A stretch of DNA of 34,017 nucleotides from CAKUIA01 sp044433115 (GTDB taxonomy: Bacteria > Verrucomicrobiota > Verrucomicrobiia > Opitutales > Intestinicryptomonadaceae), in the NCBI GenBank assembly GCA_044433115.1, contig JAWXTY010000023.1, forward strand, positions 1-34,017, written 5' to 3'. A program made the translations under genes and the position numbers. Positions 14,936-22,813 of this stretch are shown here, piece after piece; the first letter of the stretch is position 1; each line of letters begins with the position of its first letter. The notes under the pieces were generated by a model that saw only the letters and a program-made list of their open reading frames with translations, had not been told where the DNA came from and did no database searches.

Positions 14936-16507
14936 TTAGGCTTCTATTAGAGACTTGCCTGTCATTTCACTAGGGACTTTCAAGCCCATAAGCTCGAGCA
15001 TTGTAGGAGCTATATCACCTAAAGCACCACCATTACGCAATTTCAATCCTTGAACAGTCTTGCCATAAAGCACAACTTCCACAGGGCTTAGCGTGTGGCG
15101 AGTGTGGGCTTGGTTCTTTTCGATTTCGAACATCAAGTCAGAATTTCCGTGGTCTGCTGTAATTAGCATAAAGCCATTTTCAGTTTTATCCACAGCTTCA
15201 GCGAGGTCTTTAACAGCCTTATCTACAGTTTCGCAAGCTTGAATAGCAGCTGCCAAGTTGCCAGTATGTCCTACCATATCGCCATTTGCAAAGTTTACAA
15301 CGATTAGGGCGTACTTATTAGAATTTATAGCTTCGACTACTGCCTTTGCAACTTCTGGAGCTGACATTTGAGGCTTTTCGTCATAAGTTTGTACCTCTCT
15401 TGGAGACTCTACTAAAATTCTGTCTTCGCCCTTAAATGGCTCATCTCTATAGTCATTAAAGAAGAAAGTTACGTGGGCAAACTTTTCAGTTTCTGCTGCT
15501 CTAAGCTGAGTTAGACCCAAGTTACTGATGTATTCGCCCAAGATATTAGGCATTTTTTCAGGTTTTGGGAATAATACATTAGGGCAAAGTCCCTTTTCGT
15601 ATTCAGTCATAGTAGCATAGTATAAATCTAGCTTAGAGTCTCTATCGAAAGAGTCAAAAGAGTCATTTATGAAAGCTCTAGTGATTTCTCTTGGTCTATC
15701 GCCTCTGAAGTTGAAGAACAAGAAAGCGTCGCCATCTTGAACTCTACCTATAGCTTTGCCATCTTCTTCTATCCAAGTTGCAGGGATAAATTCGTCGCCT
15801 ACCATATTATCTTGAGTAGGATTTGCGTAGTAATTATTAAATACCTCTTCGCAAGTAGTTGCAACTTGTTCAGCTTTTTTGCCAACTAAGCAGTTATAAG
15901 CCTTTTCAACTCTGTCCCAACGATTATCTCTATCCATCGCCCAAAATCTACCTATGATAGATGCAACTTTGCCAACTCCACATTCAGCCATCTTAGCTTG
16001 AATATCCTTAATGAAGCCCAAGCCACTAGTTGGGGCTGTGTCTCTACCATCTGTGATTGCGTGCAGGAACACGTTCTTTAAATTCTTTTCAGCGAATATG
16101 TCGAGCAAGTCATTCAAGTGTCCAAGCATAGCGTGAACGCCAGCGTCGCTACACAAGCCTAACAAGTGTAGGTTCTTGCCACTTTGAGCGATTTCTATAA
16201 TCTTTTGCAAAACTGGGCTTTCTAAAATAGTTCCAGTTGATAGCCCTTTGTCGATACGTACGATTTCTTGGTCTACAATTCTGCCAGCTCCAATATTTTG
16301 GTGTCCAACTTCACTATTTCCCATAATACCTTCAGGTAAGCCAACGTCCAAGCCATGAGCTGTAATCTCAGTGCGAGGGTATTCCTTAGCTATTTTTTTT
16401 GAAAAATCAGCTTTCGCCAATTTAACAGCGTTAAAAGACGCCGAAGAAGCGTCGTCGTTTTCGCCCCAACCATCTCTTATTACCAATACTGCAGGTGTTC
16501 TTTTCAT
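14936..16507 (-). CDS. gpmI: 2,3-bisphosphoglycerate-independent phosphoglycerate mutase
   Basis: The 523-aa product interconverts 3- and 2-phosphoglycerate in glycolysis using two Mn ions. Visible motifs are VIRDGWG, the catalytic Ser65 in MGNSEVGHQNIGAGR, HAITDGRDTAPTSG, and ADHGNSD near the C-terminus. The length is close to the usual 510. It is the first gene of a pair with the exonuclease and divergent from hpnC across 107 bp. Together with ppdK it covers two steps of lower glycolysis in this window. No Shine-Dalgarno sequence is seen. Confidence 0.96.
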   Translation of the reverse strand: MKRTPAVLVIRDGWGENDDASSASFNAVKLAKADFSKKIAKEYPRTEITAHGLDVGLPEGIMGNSEVGHQNIGAGRIVDQEIVRIDKGLSTGTILESPVLQKIIEIAQSGKNLHLLGLCSDAGVHAMLGHLNDLLDIFAEKNLKNVFLHAITDGRDTAPTSGLGFIKDIQAKMAECGVGKVASIIGRFWAMDRDNRWDRVEKAYNCLVGKKAEQVATTCEEVFNNYYANPTQDNMVGDEFIPATWIEEDGKAIGRVQDGDAFLFFNFRGDRPREITRAFINDSFDSFDRDSKLDLYYATMTEYEKGLCPNVLFPKPEKMPNILGEYISNLGLTQLRAAETEKFAHVTFFFNDYRDEPFKGEDRILVESPREVQTYDEKPQMSAPEVAKAVVEAINSNKYALIVVNFANGDMVGHTGNLAAAIQACETVDKAVKDLAEAVDKTENGFMLITADHGNSDLMFEIEKNQAHTRHTLSPVEVVLYGKTVQGLKLRNGGALGDIAPTMLELMGLKVPSEMTGKSLIEA

Positions 16508-16614
16508 ATTATTCTATATAATTAAGATTTTTTATATTTTCGCAAGACAATTTTTTAGAAGTAGTATATAAATAATCTCGACATAAATTATATAAATATC
16601 TTTAATTACTAGTT

Positions 16615-17478
16615 ATGAATTTAAAAGAAGCATACAAAAAGTGCGTCGACTTGGCAATGAGCCATTACGAGAATTTCCCTGTGGCAAGAATGATGCCAAA
16701 AAATATTAGAGAAAATGTATCTGCTGTATACGCCTTTGCTCGTACTTCTGACGATATTGCCGACGAAAATCACGAGAATATCGAAGCTGCAAGCGAGATA
16801 CGCACTAAGGAGCTTGAACTTTTTGAAAGCCAACTTAAGCTTATGCAAACTAAGCCCCAAGCTCTCGAAGAAAAGTGGGCTTGGATATTTATCGCCTTAG
16901 CTGACACTACAAAAAAGTTCGACATTCCTGTATCTCTATATACAGACCTTACAAGTGCATTTAAGCAAGATGTAGTTAAAAAGCGTTACGAGACTTTCGA
17001 CGATGTGCTAGACTATTGCAAGCGAAGTGCAAACCCTGTTGGCAGGCTAGTTTTGCTATTGCACTCTATAAATGATGAAAAGCTCTTTGAAATGTCTGAC
17101 TATATATGTACAGCCCTTCAGCTTGCTAACTTTTGGCAGGATATGAGCCTTGACTGGCAAAAAGATAGAATATATGTTCCTCAAGAAGATTGGAAAACTT
17201 ATAATCTCAAAGAAGAAGATTTCTTTAAAGACACAGCGTCAAAGTCTATGACAGACTGCGTGAAATTCCAATGCGAAAGGACGCACGATTTATTCAATAA
17301 GGGCGGCGACTTGCCTAAATATTTGCCTCGCCTGCTAAAACTTGAAATAAAGCTAACCCTTGCAGGTGGCAGAGGCATACTCAACAAAATAGCTAAGCTA
17401 AAATATAATACCTTAGCAAAACGCCCAAGTTTTAATAAGCTAGACAAAATTAAAATCCTCCTTGCTTCAATCTTTTAA
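16615..17478 (+). CDS. hpnC: Hydroxysqualene synthase HpnC
   Basis: The 287-aa product belongs to the squalene/phytoene synthase superfamily. The first aspartate-rich motif is SDDIADE (Asp46, 47 and 50). The second is degenerate, LANFWQDMSLDWQKDRIYVP; the LANFWQD-DW pattern marks HpnC rather than HpnD. In the three-enzyme bacterial route, HpnC turns presqualene diphosphate into hydroxysqualene. It is the first gene of an operon with hpnD-hpnE, 8 bases upstream of the fusion gene. Phytoene or dehydrosqualene synthase is a less likely alternative given the partner genes. Confidence 0.9.
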   Translation: MNLKEAYKKCVDLAMSHYENFPVARMMPKNIRENVSAVYAFARTSDDIADENHENIEAASEIRTKELELFESQLKLMQTKPQALEEKWAWIFIALADTTKKFDIPVSLYTDLTSAFKQDVVKKRYETFDDVLDYCKRSANPVGRLVLLLHSINDEKLFEMSDYICTALQLANFWQDMSLDWQKDRIYVPQEDWKTYNLKEEDFFKDTASKSMTDCVKFQCERTHDLFNKGGDLPKYLPRLLKLEIKLTLAGGRGILNKIAKLKYNTLAKRPSFNKLDKIKILLASIF

Positions 17479-17486
17479 TCCCCAAT

Positions 17487-19655
17487 ATGAGCGACAATAA
17501 TATAGACAAACTCGACGACTCCTTTGCAAGTGCATATCAAGTTTTAGAAAGAAAGAAATCTAATCTAGCCTTTGCCTTCTTTTGCCTAGATAAATCAAGG
17601 GCGAGAGATATGGATATACTCTACACTTATTGCAGGATTTTAGACGATATTTCTGACGACGAAAAGGCTTCGAATGACAGCAAAAAAATAGCCCTAAACA
17701 AGTGGTCTCAAGAGCTTGACAAAATCTATAACAATCAAGAATGTTCCCCCTTTGGCAAAGAGCTAAAGGCTATGATTGAGAGGCGAAAAATCCCTCAGCA
17801 GTATATGCAAGATGTCATAGATGGCGTTTATACTGACACGCTCTTAGAGCCTTTTAAAACTTCTGAGCAACTCAAAAAATATTGCTATGGAGTAGCTAGT
17901 GCAGTTGGGCTTTGCTCTATATATGTATTTGGCTTTAGTCAAGAAATCACTAAGGAATTTGCAAAGGCTCTTGGCTATGCTTTGCAGTATACAAATATTT
18001 TGCGTGATATAGTCGACGATTTTCATCGCCAAAATAGAGTGTATATTCCCCAAGAGGAACTGGACTTTTTTGGGCTAAGCCATCAAGATTTAGCTGAACC
18101 TAATGAGAAAACTAAAAAGCTCTTTAAATTTTTACACTTTAGAGCAAAGCACTACTTTAATATGTCTCGTAGGCTACTTTGCCAAGAGGACAAAAAGTCT
18201 ATGATGCCTGCCCTAATTATGTCGGAGATTTACGAGGCTATACTCGACAAAATCGAAGCGAGTGATTTTAATATACAAAAAGACATAATTAAGTTGTCAA
18301 AACCTCAAAAGATTTTCTACGCACTTAGAGCTATAAAAAAGGCTAAGCAAAAAACGCCTAATCGCAAAAATGGCAAAGTTGCTATCTTTGGTGCAGGGCT
18401 TTCGGGGTGCATATCTGCGTTTAACTTGTGTAAAGATGGCTTTGATGTAGATTTATATGAAGCAAGAAACTACCCAATGGGTAGGGCTTGCCTATTCAAC
18501 TGGAAGGCAATTGATAGCGAGATAGATAACAGCAATCACGCTATAATGAAGTGCTATAATTCCTTTATTAAATCCCTCAAAGATTTTGATAGTCTCGACG
18601 TATTGCAAGAGAGCGAAAGCAAGATAGAATTTGTTAGTCCAGATAAAACTAGGATAGATTTTGATATATCTATGATGAGCAAAAGCCCCCTCAAATTCCT
18701 TAGAACTTTTGGAGGACTATCTCAAATAAAGGGCTTTCAAACTTGGCAAAATACAATTTTGTTATTGAAGATTAAGTTCGGATTAGCCTGCTTATCTAAA
18801 TATAAAACTGCAGAAGAATTTCTAAATGCAAACAAGATAAATCAAGTTTCAAAAGACGTATTTTGGCCTCAGTTTTGCGAGTCTGCGATAAACACTAGCC
18901 TAGCCGATTGCGACTTAAATATATTCATAATAAGCCTTAAAAAGAGCCTGCTCTCTCGTGGAGCAAACTCTAAGCTAATATTGTTTAAAAAGCCAATCGC
19001 TACAGCATTTTACCCTAAACTCGAATTTTATCTAAAGGCTTGTGGCTCTAATTTACACCTTGGCGAAAGCATAACTAAACTTGACTTTCAAGATAAAGAG
19101 CTTAAGAGCTTTTCTACTAAGAGCCAAGAGAATATCCCTTGCAATATTGCCCTAAGTGCCTTGAATTTCTCTGCCTTAGAAGCTCTATTGCCAGCGTGCC
19201 AACTCAAAGAAAAGCTATCTAAAATCGAGCCAAGCGACATTCTAAGTTTCTACTTTACTCTCGATAAAAAGCTTTTCGATGGCGACTCTGCTTGCCTCGT
19301 ATCTTCGCCCATACACTGGATTTTCGATAGGCAGTGCCACAACAAAGCTAAGGATACTTATTTATATAGTGCCACAATTAGTGCGTTTAAAGCTAAAGCT
19401 CCAAGTCTCTCAGAAGCTAAAGAATTGCTTCAAAAAGAGCTAGATAAGTACTTTAACAAAGCCACAATCTTAGACTTCATTCCAATAATGAGCAAAGACG
19501 CAACTATTAAGGCTACCCCAATTTCGGAAGCAAACAGACCCAAGTCCAAGGAAGGCTTCACAAACTTTTATATCACTGGCGACTTCGTTAAATGCGATTT
19601 ACCTTGCACAATGGAAAGTGCAGCCTACAATTCAAATAACCTAAATAGATTATGA
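17487..19655 (+). CDS. Fused presqualene diphosphate synthase HpnD and hydroxysqualene dehydroxylase HpnE
   Basis: The 722-aa product joins two enzymes. Residues 1 to about 285 are an HpnD-type prenyl synthase with two full aspartate motifs: LDDISDDE (Asp53, 54 and 57) and LRDIVDDFHRQNRVYIP (Asp174, 177 and 178). It should condense two farnesyl diphosphates to presqualene diphosphate. After a Lys-rich linker (about 286-297), an FAD-binding amine-oxidase-like domain begins with GAGLSG (302-307) and LYEARNYPMGRA. It runs to the C-terminus with ITGDFV near the end, as expected for HpnE, which removes the hydroxyl group from hydroxysqualene. The two are usually separate genes. There is no stop or frameshift at the junction. 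The next gene overlaps by four bases. Confidence 0.88.
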   Translation: MSDNNIDKLDDSFASAYQVLERKKSNLAFAFFCLDKSRARDMDILYTYCRILDDISDDEKASNDSKKIALNKWSQELDKIYNNQECSPFGKELKAMIERRKIPQQYMQDVIDGVYTDTLLEPFKTSEQLKKYCYGVASAVGLCSIYVFGFSQEITKEFAKALGYALQYTNILRDIVDDFHRQNRVYIPQEELDFFGLSHQDLAEPNEKTKKLFKFLHFRAKHYFNMSRRLLCQEDKKSMMPALIMSEIYEAILDKIEASDFNIQKDIIKLSKPQKIFYALRAIKKAKQKTPNRKNGKVAIFGAGLSGCISAFNLCKDGFDVDLYEARNYPMGRACLFNWKAIDSEIDNSNHAIMKCYNSFIKSLKDFDSLDVLQESESKIEFVSPDKTRIDFDISMMSKSPLKFLRTFGGLSQIKGFQTWQNTILLLKIKFGLACLSKYKTAEEFLNANKINQVSKDVFWPQFCESAINTSLADCDLNIFIISLKKSLLSRGANSKLILFKKPIATAFYPKLEFYLKACGSNLHLGESITKLDFQDKELKSFSTKSQENIPCNIALSALNFSALEALLPACQLKEKLSKIEPSDILSFYFTLDKKLFDGDSACLVSSPIHWIFDRQCHNKAKDTYLYSATISAFKAKAPSLSEAKELLQKELDKYFNKATILDFIPIMSKDATIKATPISEANRPKSKEGFTNFYITGDFVKCDLPCTMESAAYNSNNLNRL

Positions 19656-20344
19656 AAAAGAAAGCATTAATATTATTTCCTACAATCCAAGAAGCAGAGC
19701 CTATTAGGCAAATTTACGCTCCAGAAACAACTAAGCTAAAGCTTGAAGACAGCTTCACTTTCTCTAATGATGATATTGATTTTACTGCATTCATCTTGGG
19801 CTATGGAGCTAAAATCACTGAAAGCAGAATTAAAAAAGCTATAGAAAAATTTAATCCTGAAATAATTTTCTTGATAGGCTGTGCAGGTGCGTGCAAAAAA
19901 GGTATAGAATTAGGCGAAATGTTCTACGCTGGCAACGACGAAACTCTTGCCAACTACGCCCTAAGCTTTGGAGCAAAAGAGGCGAATATCTACACTAATC
20001 TAAAATTTGCCGACGACACTCAAAAAGCTGAATTGGCAGCCCAAGGTTACGATATAGTAGAGATGGAATATAGCTATCTCAAAAATGTATGCAAAGACAA
20101 TGGAATTAAATATATCTGCATAAGATTTATCAGCGACGTTGCAACAAGCACTTCCCCTATAGAATTTTTCAACGCCCTTATGTGCGAAAAAACTGGCAAA
20201 AACAAAACCCTACGTGCCTTAAGCACCTTCATCTGGAAACCTTCTAATATGAAAAAGCTTAAGGAATTTTTAAAGGACATTGCTTCTGTTATGCCAGAAT
20301 ATGATAAGAAAATTAAAACTTTCATAGGCGACTTAAAGCTCTAA
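19652..20344 (+). CDS. Nucleoside phosphorylase superfamily protein, possible HpnG-like
   Basis: The 230-aa product has PNP/MTAN fold landmarks: a strand MKKKALILFPT, GCAGACKKGIELGE, VEMEYSYLKNV where the family has an ME-containing substrate loop, and IRFISDVA with the catalytic Asp. It should cleave or phosphorolyse an N-glycosidic bond. Being the third gene of a squalene operon (ATGA overlap with the fusion gene) suggests HpnG-like adenosylhopane phosphorylase, but no squalene-hopene cyclase or HpnH is visible. A methylthioadenosine or futalosine nucleosidase remains possible. A Lys-rich segment around residues 185-215 is longer than typical. Confidence 0.75.
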   Translation: MKKKALILFPTIQEAEPIRQIYAPETTKLKLEDSFTFSNDDIDFTAFILGYGAKITESRIKKAIEKFNPEIIFLIGCAGACKKGIELGEMFYAGNDETLANYALSFGAKEANIYTNLKFADDTQKAELAAQGYDIVEMEYSYLKNVCKDNGIKYICIRFISDVATSTSPIEFFNALMCEKTGKNKTLRALSTFIWKPSNMKKLKEFLKDIASVMPEYDKKIKTFIGDLKL

Positions 20345-20884
20345 ATGGCTATAGCCCAAACAGTTTTACTTGGCATAGCCCTCTCTGCAGACGCTTTTGT
20401 TGTGGCAGCTTCCATATCCCTACTTGGCAATTTCAAGGCAAAAAACGCCTTGATTTTATCAACTTGCTTTGCCCTCGTCCAAGCCTCTCTCTTTTCCTTA
20501 GGTTTTTTTATCGGCGACTTTGCAACCAAGCTCGCCCTAGAAATATTCCCCTATATAGGCTTTTTCCTCCTCAGTGTTCTTGGGATTATTGCAATCAAAA
20601 ATGGCTTAGAAAAAGACACTTGCAACAATAAACCAATCAAATTCAACAATCCCCTAACACTCCTCATTCTCTCAATTTCCATCTCTATAGATGCCCTAAT
20701 TGCAGGCTTGCCCTACCCTATCATAAGCAAAGAAGGCTTCCAAAGCTTTATCATCATCGCCCTCACAACTTTTATCATCACCCTAATTGCCACAATGCTT
20801 TCAATAAATCTAAAGCACAAATGCAAACTCTACACCCTCGCAGGCATCGCCCTCATAATCATAGGTCTTAGCCTTTTATTTTAA
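20345..20884 (+). CDS. mntP: Manganese efflux pump MntP
   Basis: The 179-aa, six-helix membrane protein shows the internal repeat of the MntP/YebN family. ALSADAFVVAASIS near the start and SISISIDALIAGLP at about residues 110-125 each carry the conserved membrane Asp. It exports Mn2+ to protect the cell. Its ATG follows the previous stop directly (TAAATG), so it is the fourth gene of the hpn operon. The functional link to squalene synthesis is not obvious. No yybP-ykoY manganese riboswitch can fit between the genes. Confidence 0.92.
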   Translation: MAIAQTVLLGIALSADAFVVAASISLLGNFKAKNALILSTCFALVQASLFSLGFFIGDFATKLALEIFPYIGFFLLSVLGIIAIKNGLEKDTCNNKPIKFNNPLTLLILSISISIDALIAGLPYPIISKEGFQSFIIIALTTFIITLIATMLSINLKHKCKLYTLAGIALIIIGLSLLF

Positions 20885-20921
20885 TAAATAAGAAATAGGA
20901 GGAAAAATTTAGAGTTAGGGG

Positions 20922-20941
20922 TTTTGCACTTGAGGGTGCAA
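20922..20941. repeat. Short repeated hairpin, copy 2
   Basis: TTGCAC-TTGAGG-GTGCAA pairs as in the copy at 13917-13938. It lies 40 bases after mntP. The rest of 20885-21000 shows no gene. Confidence 0.55.
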
Positions 20942-21000
20942 GGAAGAATGTTTTGATAATAAAAAAGTGTTTACTTTATTTTGTACTGTCTTTTAGACAC

Positions 21001-21029
21001 AAAAAATCTCACATAGAGTGAGATTTTTT
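21001..21029. terminator. Terminator after the hpn-mntP operon
   Basis: AAAAAATCTCAC (21001-21012) pairs perfectly with GTGAGATTTTTT (21018-21029). It works in both directions. The same TCTCAC/GTGAGA hairpin precedes each family 2 repeat in the window. Confidence 0.85.
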
Positions 21030-21074
21030 ATTGGGGCGTGAGATTGCGTTTTAGGCAAGACTTAGTGTATTTTT

Positions 21075-21197
21075 TTGGGGCGTGAGATTAGGTTTTAGAC
21101 GAGTATTTGGAAATTTTTGAGGGTCGAAGCGTATTTATATACGTGAGAGTCTCAAAAATTTTCAAAACGGAGTATAAGACCTAATATCACGCTCCAA
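21075..21197. repeat. Foldback family 2, copy 1
   Basis: The 123-bp element starts TTGGGGCGTGAGATTAGG and ends CCTAATATCACGCTCCAA, which are reverse complements with few mismatches. The arms continue to pair through AAATTTTTGAG on the left and CTCAAAAATTTT on the right. The loop is near GTATTTATATACG. A second partial left end (TTGGGGCGTGAGATTGCG) lies at 21031-21048. Confidence 0.8.
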
Positions 21198-21230
21198 AAA
21201 AAAGGGCTGAGATAACTCAACCCTTTTTTA
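21198..21230 (-). terminator. Terminator of the outer-membrane barrel gene
   Basis: GGGCTGAG (21204-21211) pairs with CTCAACCC (21215-21222) with one wobble pair. On the minus strand it runs into eight T residues. It lies 19 bases past the stop codon. Confidence 0.8.
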
Positions 21231-21248
21231 AAACTTAATCTCTTAAGA

Positions 21249-22091
21249 TTAGAAGCCAATGCTCATGCTAGTGCCGAACCAAAGGTTGCTATTGCAATCT
21301 TCTAAGCCGTCAGCTGTATTGTAAGCATAACGCAAACCTACAGAAAAACCACAAGACTCAGTAACTGCTACAGAGAAATCAACACCAAAACCAGTGTAGA
21401 AATAGTCTGCACCACCATATTTAAGAGCCATTGTAGCATAATCAGCATAACCCATATAGTAAGCTAAGTCGATTGAACCCCAGTCGCCACCAGTGATGTA
21501 TTGAGATACTGGTATAGAGTAAGAGATACCTGTTTCGATTACGAATTGAGAGTCAAGATCGAAATCATAGAACACTGCAATGTAAGGAGCTAGGTCTAAA
21601 CCATTAGCGAACAAAGAGCTTGTGTCAAAAGAGAAAATCAAGCCAATTTCGTTAGTGTGGTCGCCGCCAACATATGTGTATGCAGTGTAACCGAAGCTAA
21701 CTGTCATAAAATCAGTTGCTGCATAGTTAACGCCTAAGTATAGGTCATTTTCGTTAGCTACGTCGCCTTCAGAGTCAACGCCATAAGCACCCCAGTAACC
21801 TGCATAGAAAGAGATCTGATCGTTCAAAGAGTATTCCAAATCAACGCTTGGAGAAACGATACCACCGCCTAATTCAAGACCACGGAATACATACTCAGAC
21901 TCATAAGCTACGCCCATTGACAAAGAAATGTTAGATGCGATTTCAGGGCAAACAAATTCTTCGAAAAGAGTTGCTGCTGGAGCTGGTGCTGCTACTTCTG
22001 CTGTTGTGTCCGCAACTACTTCTTCAGCTGCTAGGACTGTTAATGATGAGCAAGCAAAAATTGCTGCAAGTGATAATAATTTCTTATTCAT
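21249..22091 (-). CDS. Outer-membrane beta-barrel protein
   Basis: The 280-aa product has a signal peptide (MNKKLLSLAAIFACSSLTVLAA, cleavage near residue 21-22) and an Ala/Pro/Val-rich linker. Alternating aromatic/polar strands follow, such as YESEYVFRGLE, ISFYAGYWGAYG, FMTVSFGYTAYTYVG and YYMGYADYATMALKYGG. It ends in SMSIGF, with the terminal Phe needed for barrel assembly. Around 10-12 strands fit the length. YVFRGLE recalls a widespread family of uncharacterised barrel proteins. The substrate is unknown. The leader is A-rich with no Shine-Dalgarno sequence. Confidence 0.85.
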   Translation of the reverse strand: MNKKLLSLAAIFACSSLTVLAAEEVVADTTAEVAAPAPAATLFEEFVCPEIASNISLSMGVAYESEYVFRGLELGGGIVSPSVDLEYSLNDQISFYAGYWGAYGVDSEGDVANENDLYLGVNYAATDFMTVSFGYTAYTYVGGDHTNEIGLIFSFDTSSLFANGLDLAPYIAVFYDFDLDSQFVIETGISYSIPVSQYITGGDWGSIDLAYYMGYADYATMALKYGGADYFYTGFGVDFSVAVTESCGFSVGLRYAYNTADGLEDCNSNLWFGTSMSIGF

Positions 22092-22400
22092 TTTATTTTC
22101 TATGTTTATGTTTTCGATTTATTAGAAAATGTTCAATTAAGAACATAAGTATACATAGCAATAAGCGTGCCAGTTTTTAAGACATAAGAAGGAAAAACGT
22201 TTTTTCTCAATAACTCCCCTGTTTATCTACTTAAAAAAAGACTTTCATTACTATAACTCTAATATGAAAGCACAAAGCTACCCCAATTGCAAGAACAATT
22301 TTGTAGTAAAATCCACAAAACTACAAAAAAAACTACAATTTTCGCATAAACCCTAGCTATTGCCTAACATAAGACTAATAAAGAAAAAGTAAAACTTTTT
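22092..22400. other. Intergenic leader of the outer-membrane gene
   Basis: No gene is supported. The half next to 22091 should hold the promoter of the barrel protein. AAAAAGT/ACTTTTT-like pairing occurs at about 22384-22400, directly before the repeat array. Confidence 0.5.
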
Positions 22401-22480
22401 CAGTGGACAGCATTTTCAGTGGACAGCTTTTTCAGTGGACAGCATTTTCAGTGGACAGTGGACAGTGGACAGTGGACAGC
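22401..22480. repeat. CAGTGGACAG array changing from 16-bp to 7-bp period
   Basis: CAGTGGACAG starts at 22401, 22417, 22433 and 22449, with CATTTT or CTTTTT spacers, giving a 16-bp period. From 22450 the unit becomes a pure 7-bp repeat AGTGGAC, four copies. The heptamer block is the exact inverse of the one at 22783-22813. Confidence 0.85.
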
Positions 22481-22530
22481 GAGTTTTCGGGGGAGCTTAA
22501 TATTGCTAGTTTTTAGCGTTCGATTTAAAG

Positions 22531-22753
22531 CTATAAGAAAATCTTTGAGCTTTCGACCTTAAACCTTTGAATAAAAATTAATCGCTATAAGAAAATCTTT
22601 GAGCTTTCGACTTTAAACCTTTGAATAAAAATTAATCGCTATAAGAAAATCTTTGAGCTTTCGACTTTAAACCTTTGAATAAAAATTAATCGCTATAAGA
22701 AAATCTTTGAGCTTTCGACCTTAAACCTTTGAATAAAAATTAATCGCTATAAG
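22531..22753. repeat. 54-bp tandem repeat, four copies
   Basis: Units start at 22531, 22585, 22639 and 22693, followed by a 7-bp remnant (CTATAAG). They are nearly identical, differing at a C/T in TTTCGACYTT. There are no spacers, so it is not CRISPR. All six frames are interrupted in each unit, so it is non-coding. TCTTTGA and CCTTTGA words recur inside each unit. Confidence 0.9.
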
Positions 22754-22782
22754 CTAGAGACTCAAAAATTTTCTTGAGACTA

Positions 22783-22813
22783 ACTGTCCACTGTCCACTG
22801 TCCACTGTCCACT
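22783..22813. repeat. Inverted heptamer array touching the recJ stop codon
   Basis: ACT followed by four GTCCACT units. Thirty bases are the exact reverse complement of the array at 22450-22479. The last two bases of the array are the first two bases (on the plus strand) of the recJ stop codon triplet CTA. Confidence 0.9.

Noticed and set aside
22531..22753. CRISPR-like array
   Set aside because: The 54-bp units are directly joined with no unique spacers, and no cas genes are nearby. It is a simple tandem repeat.
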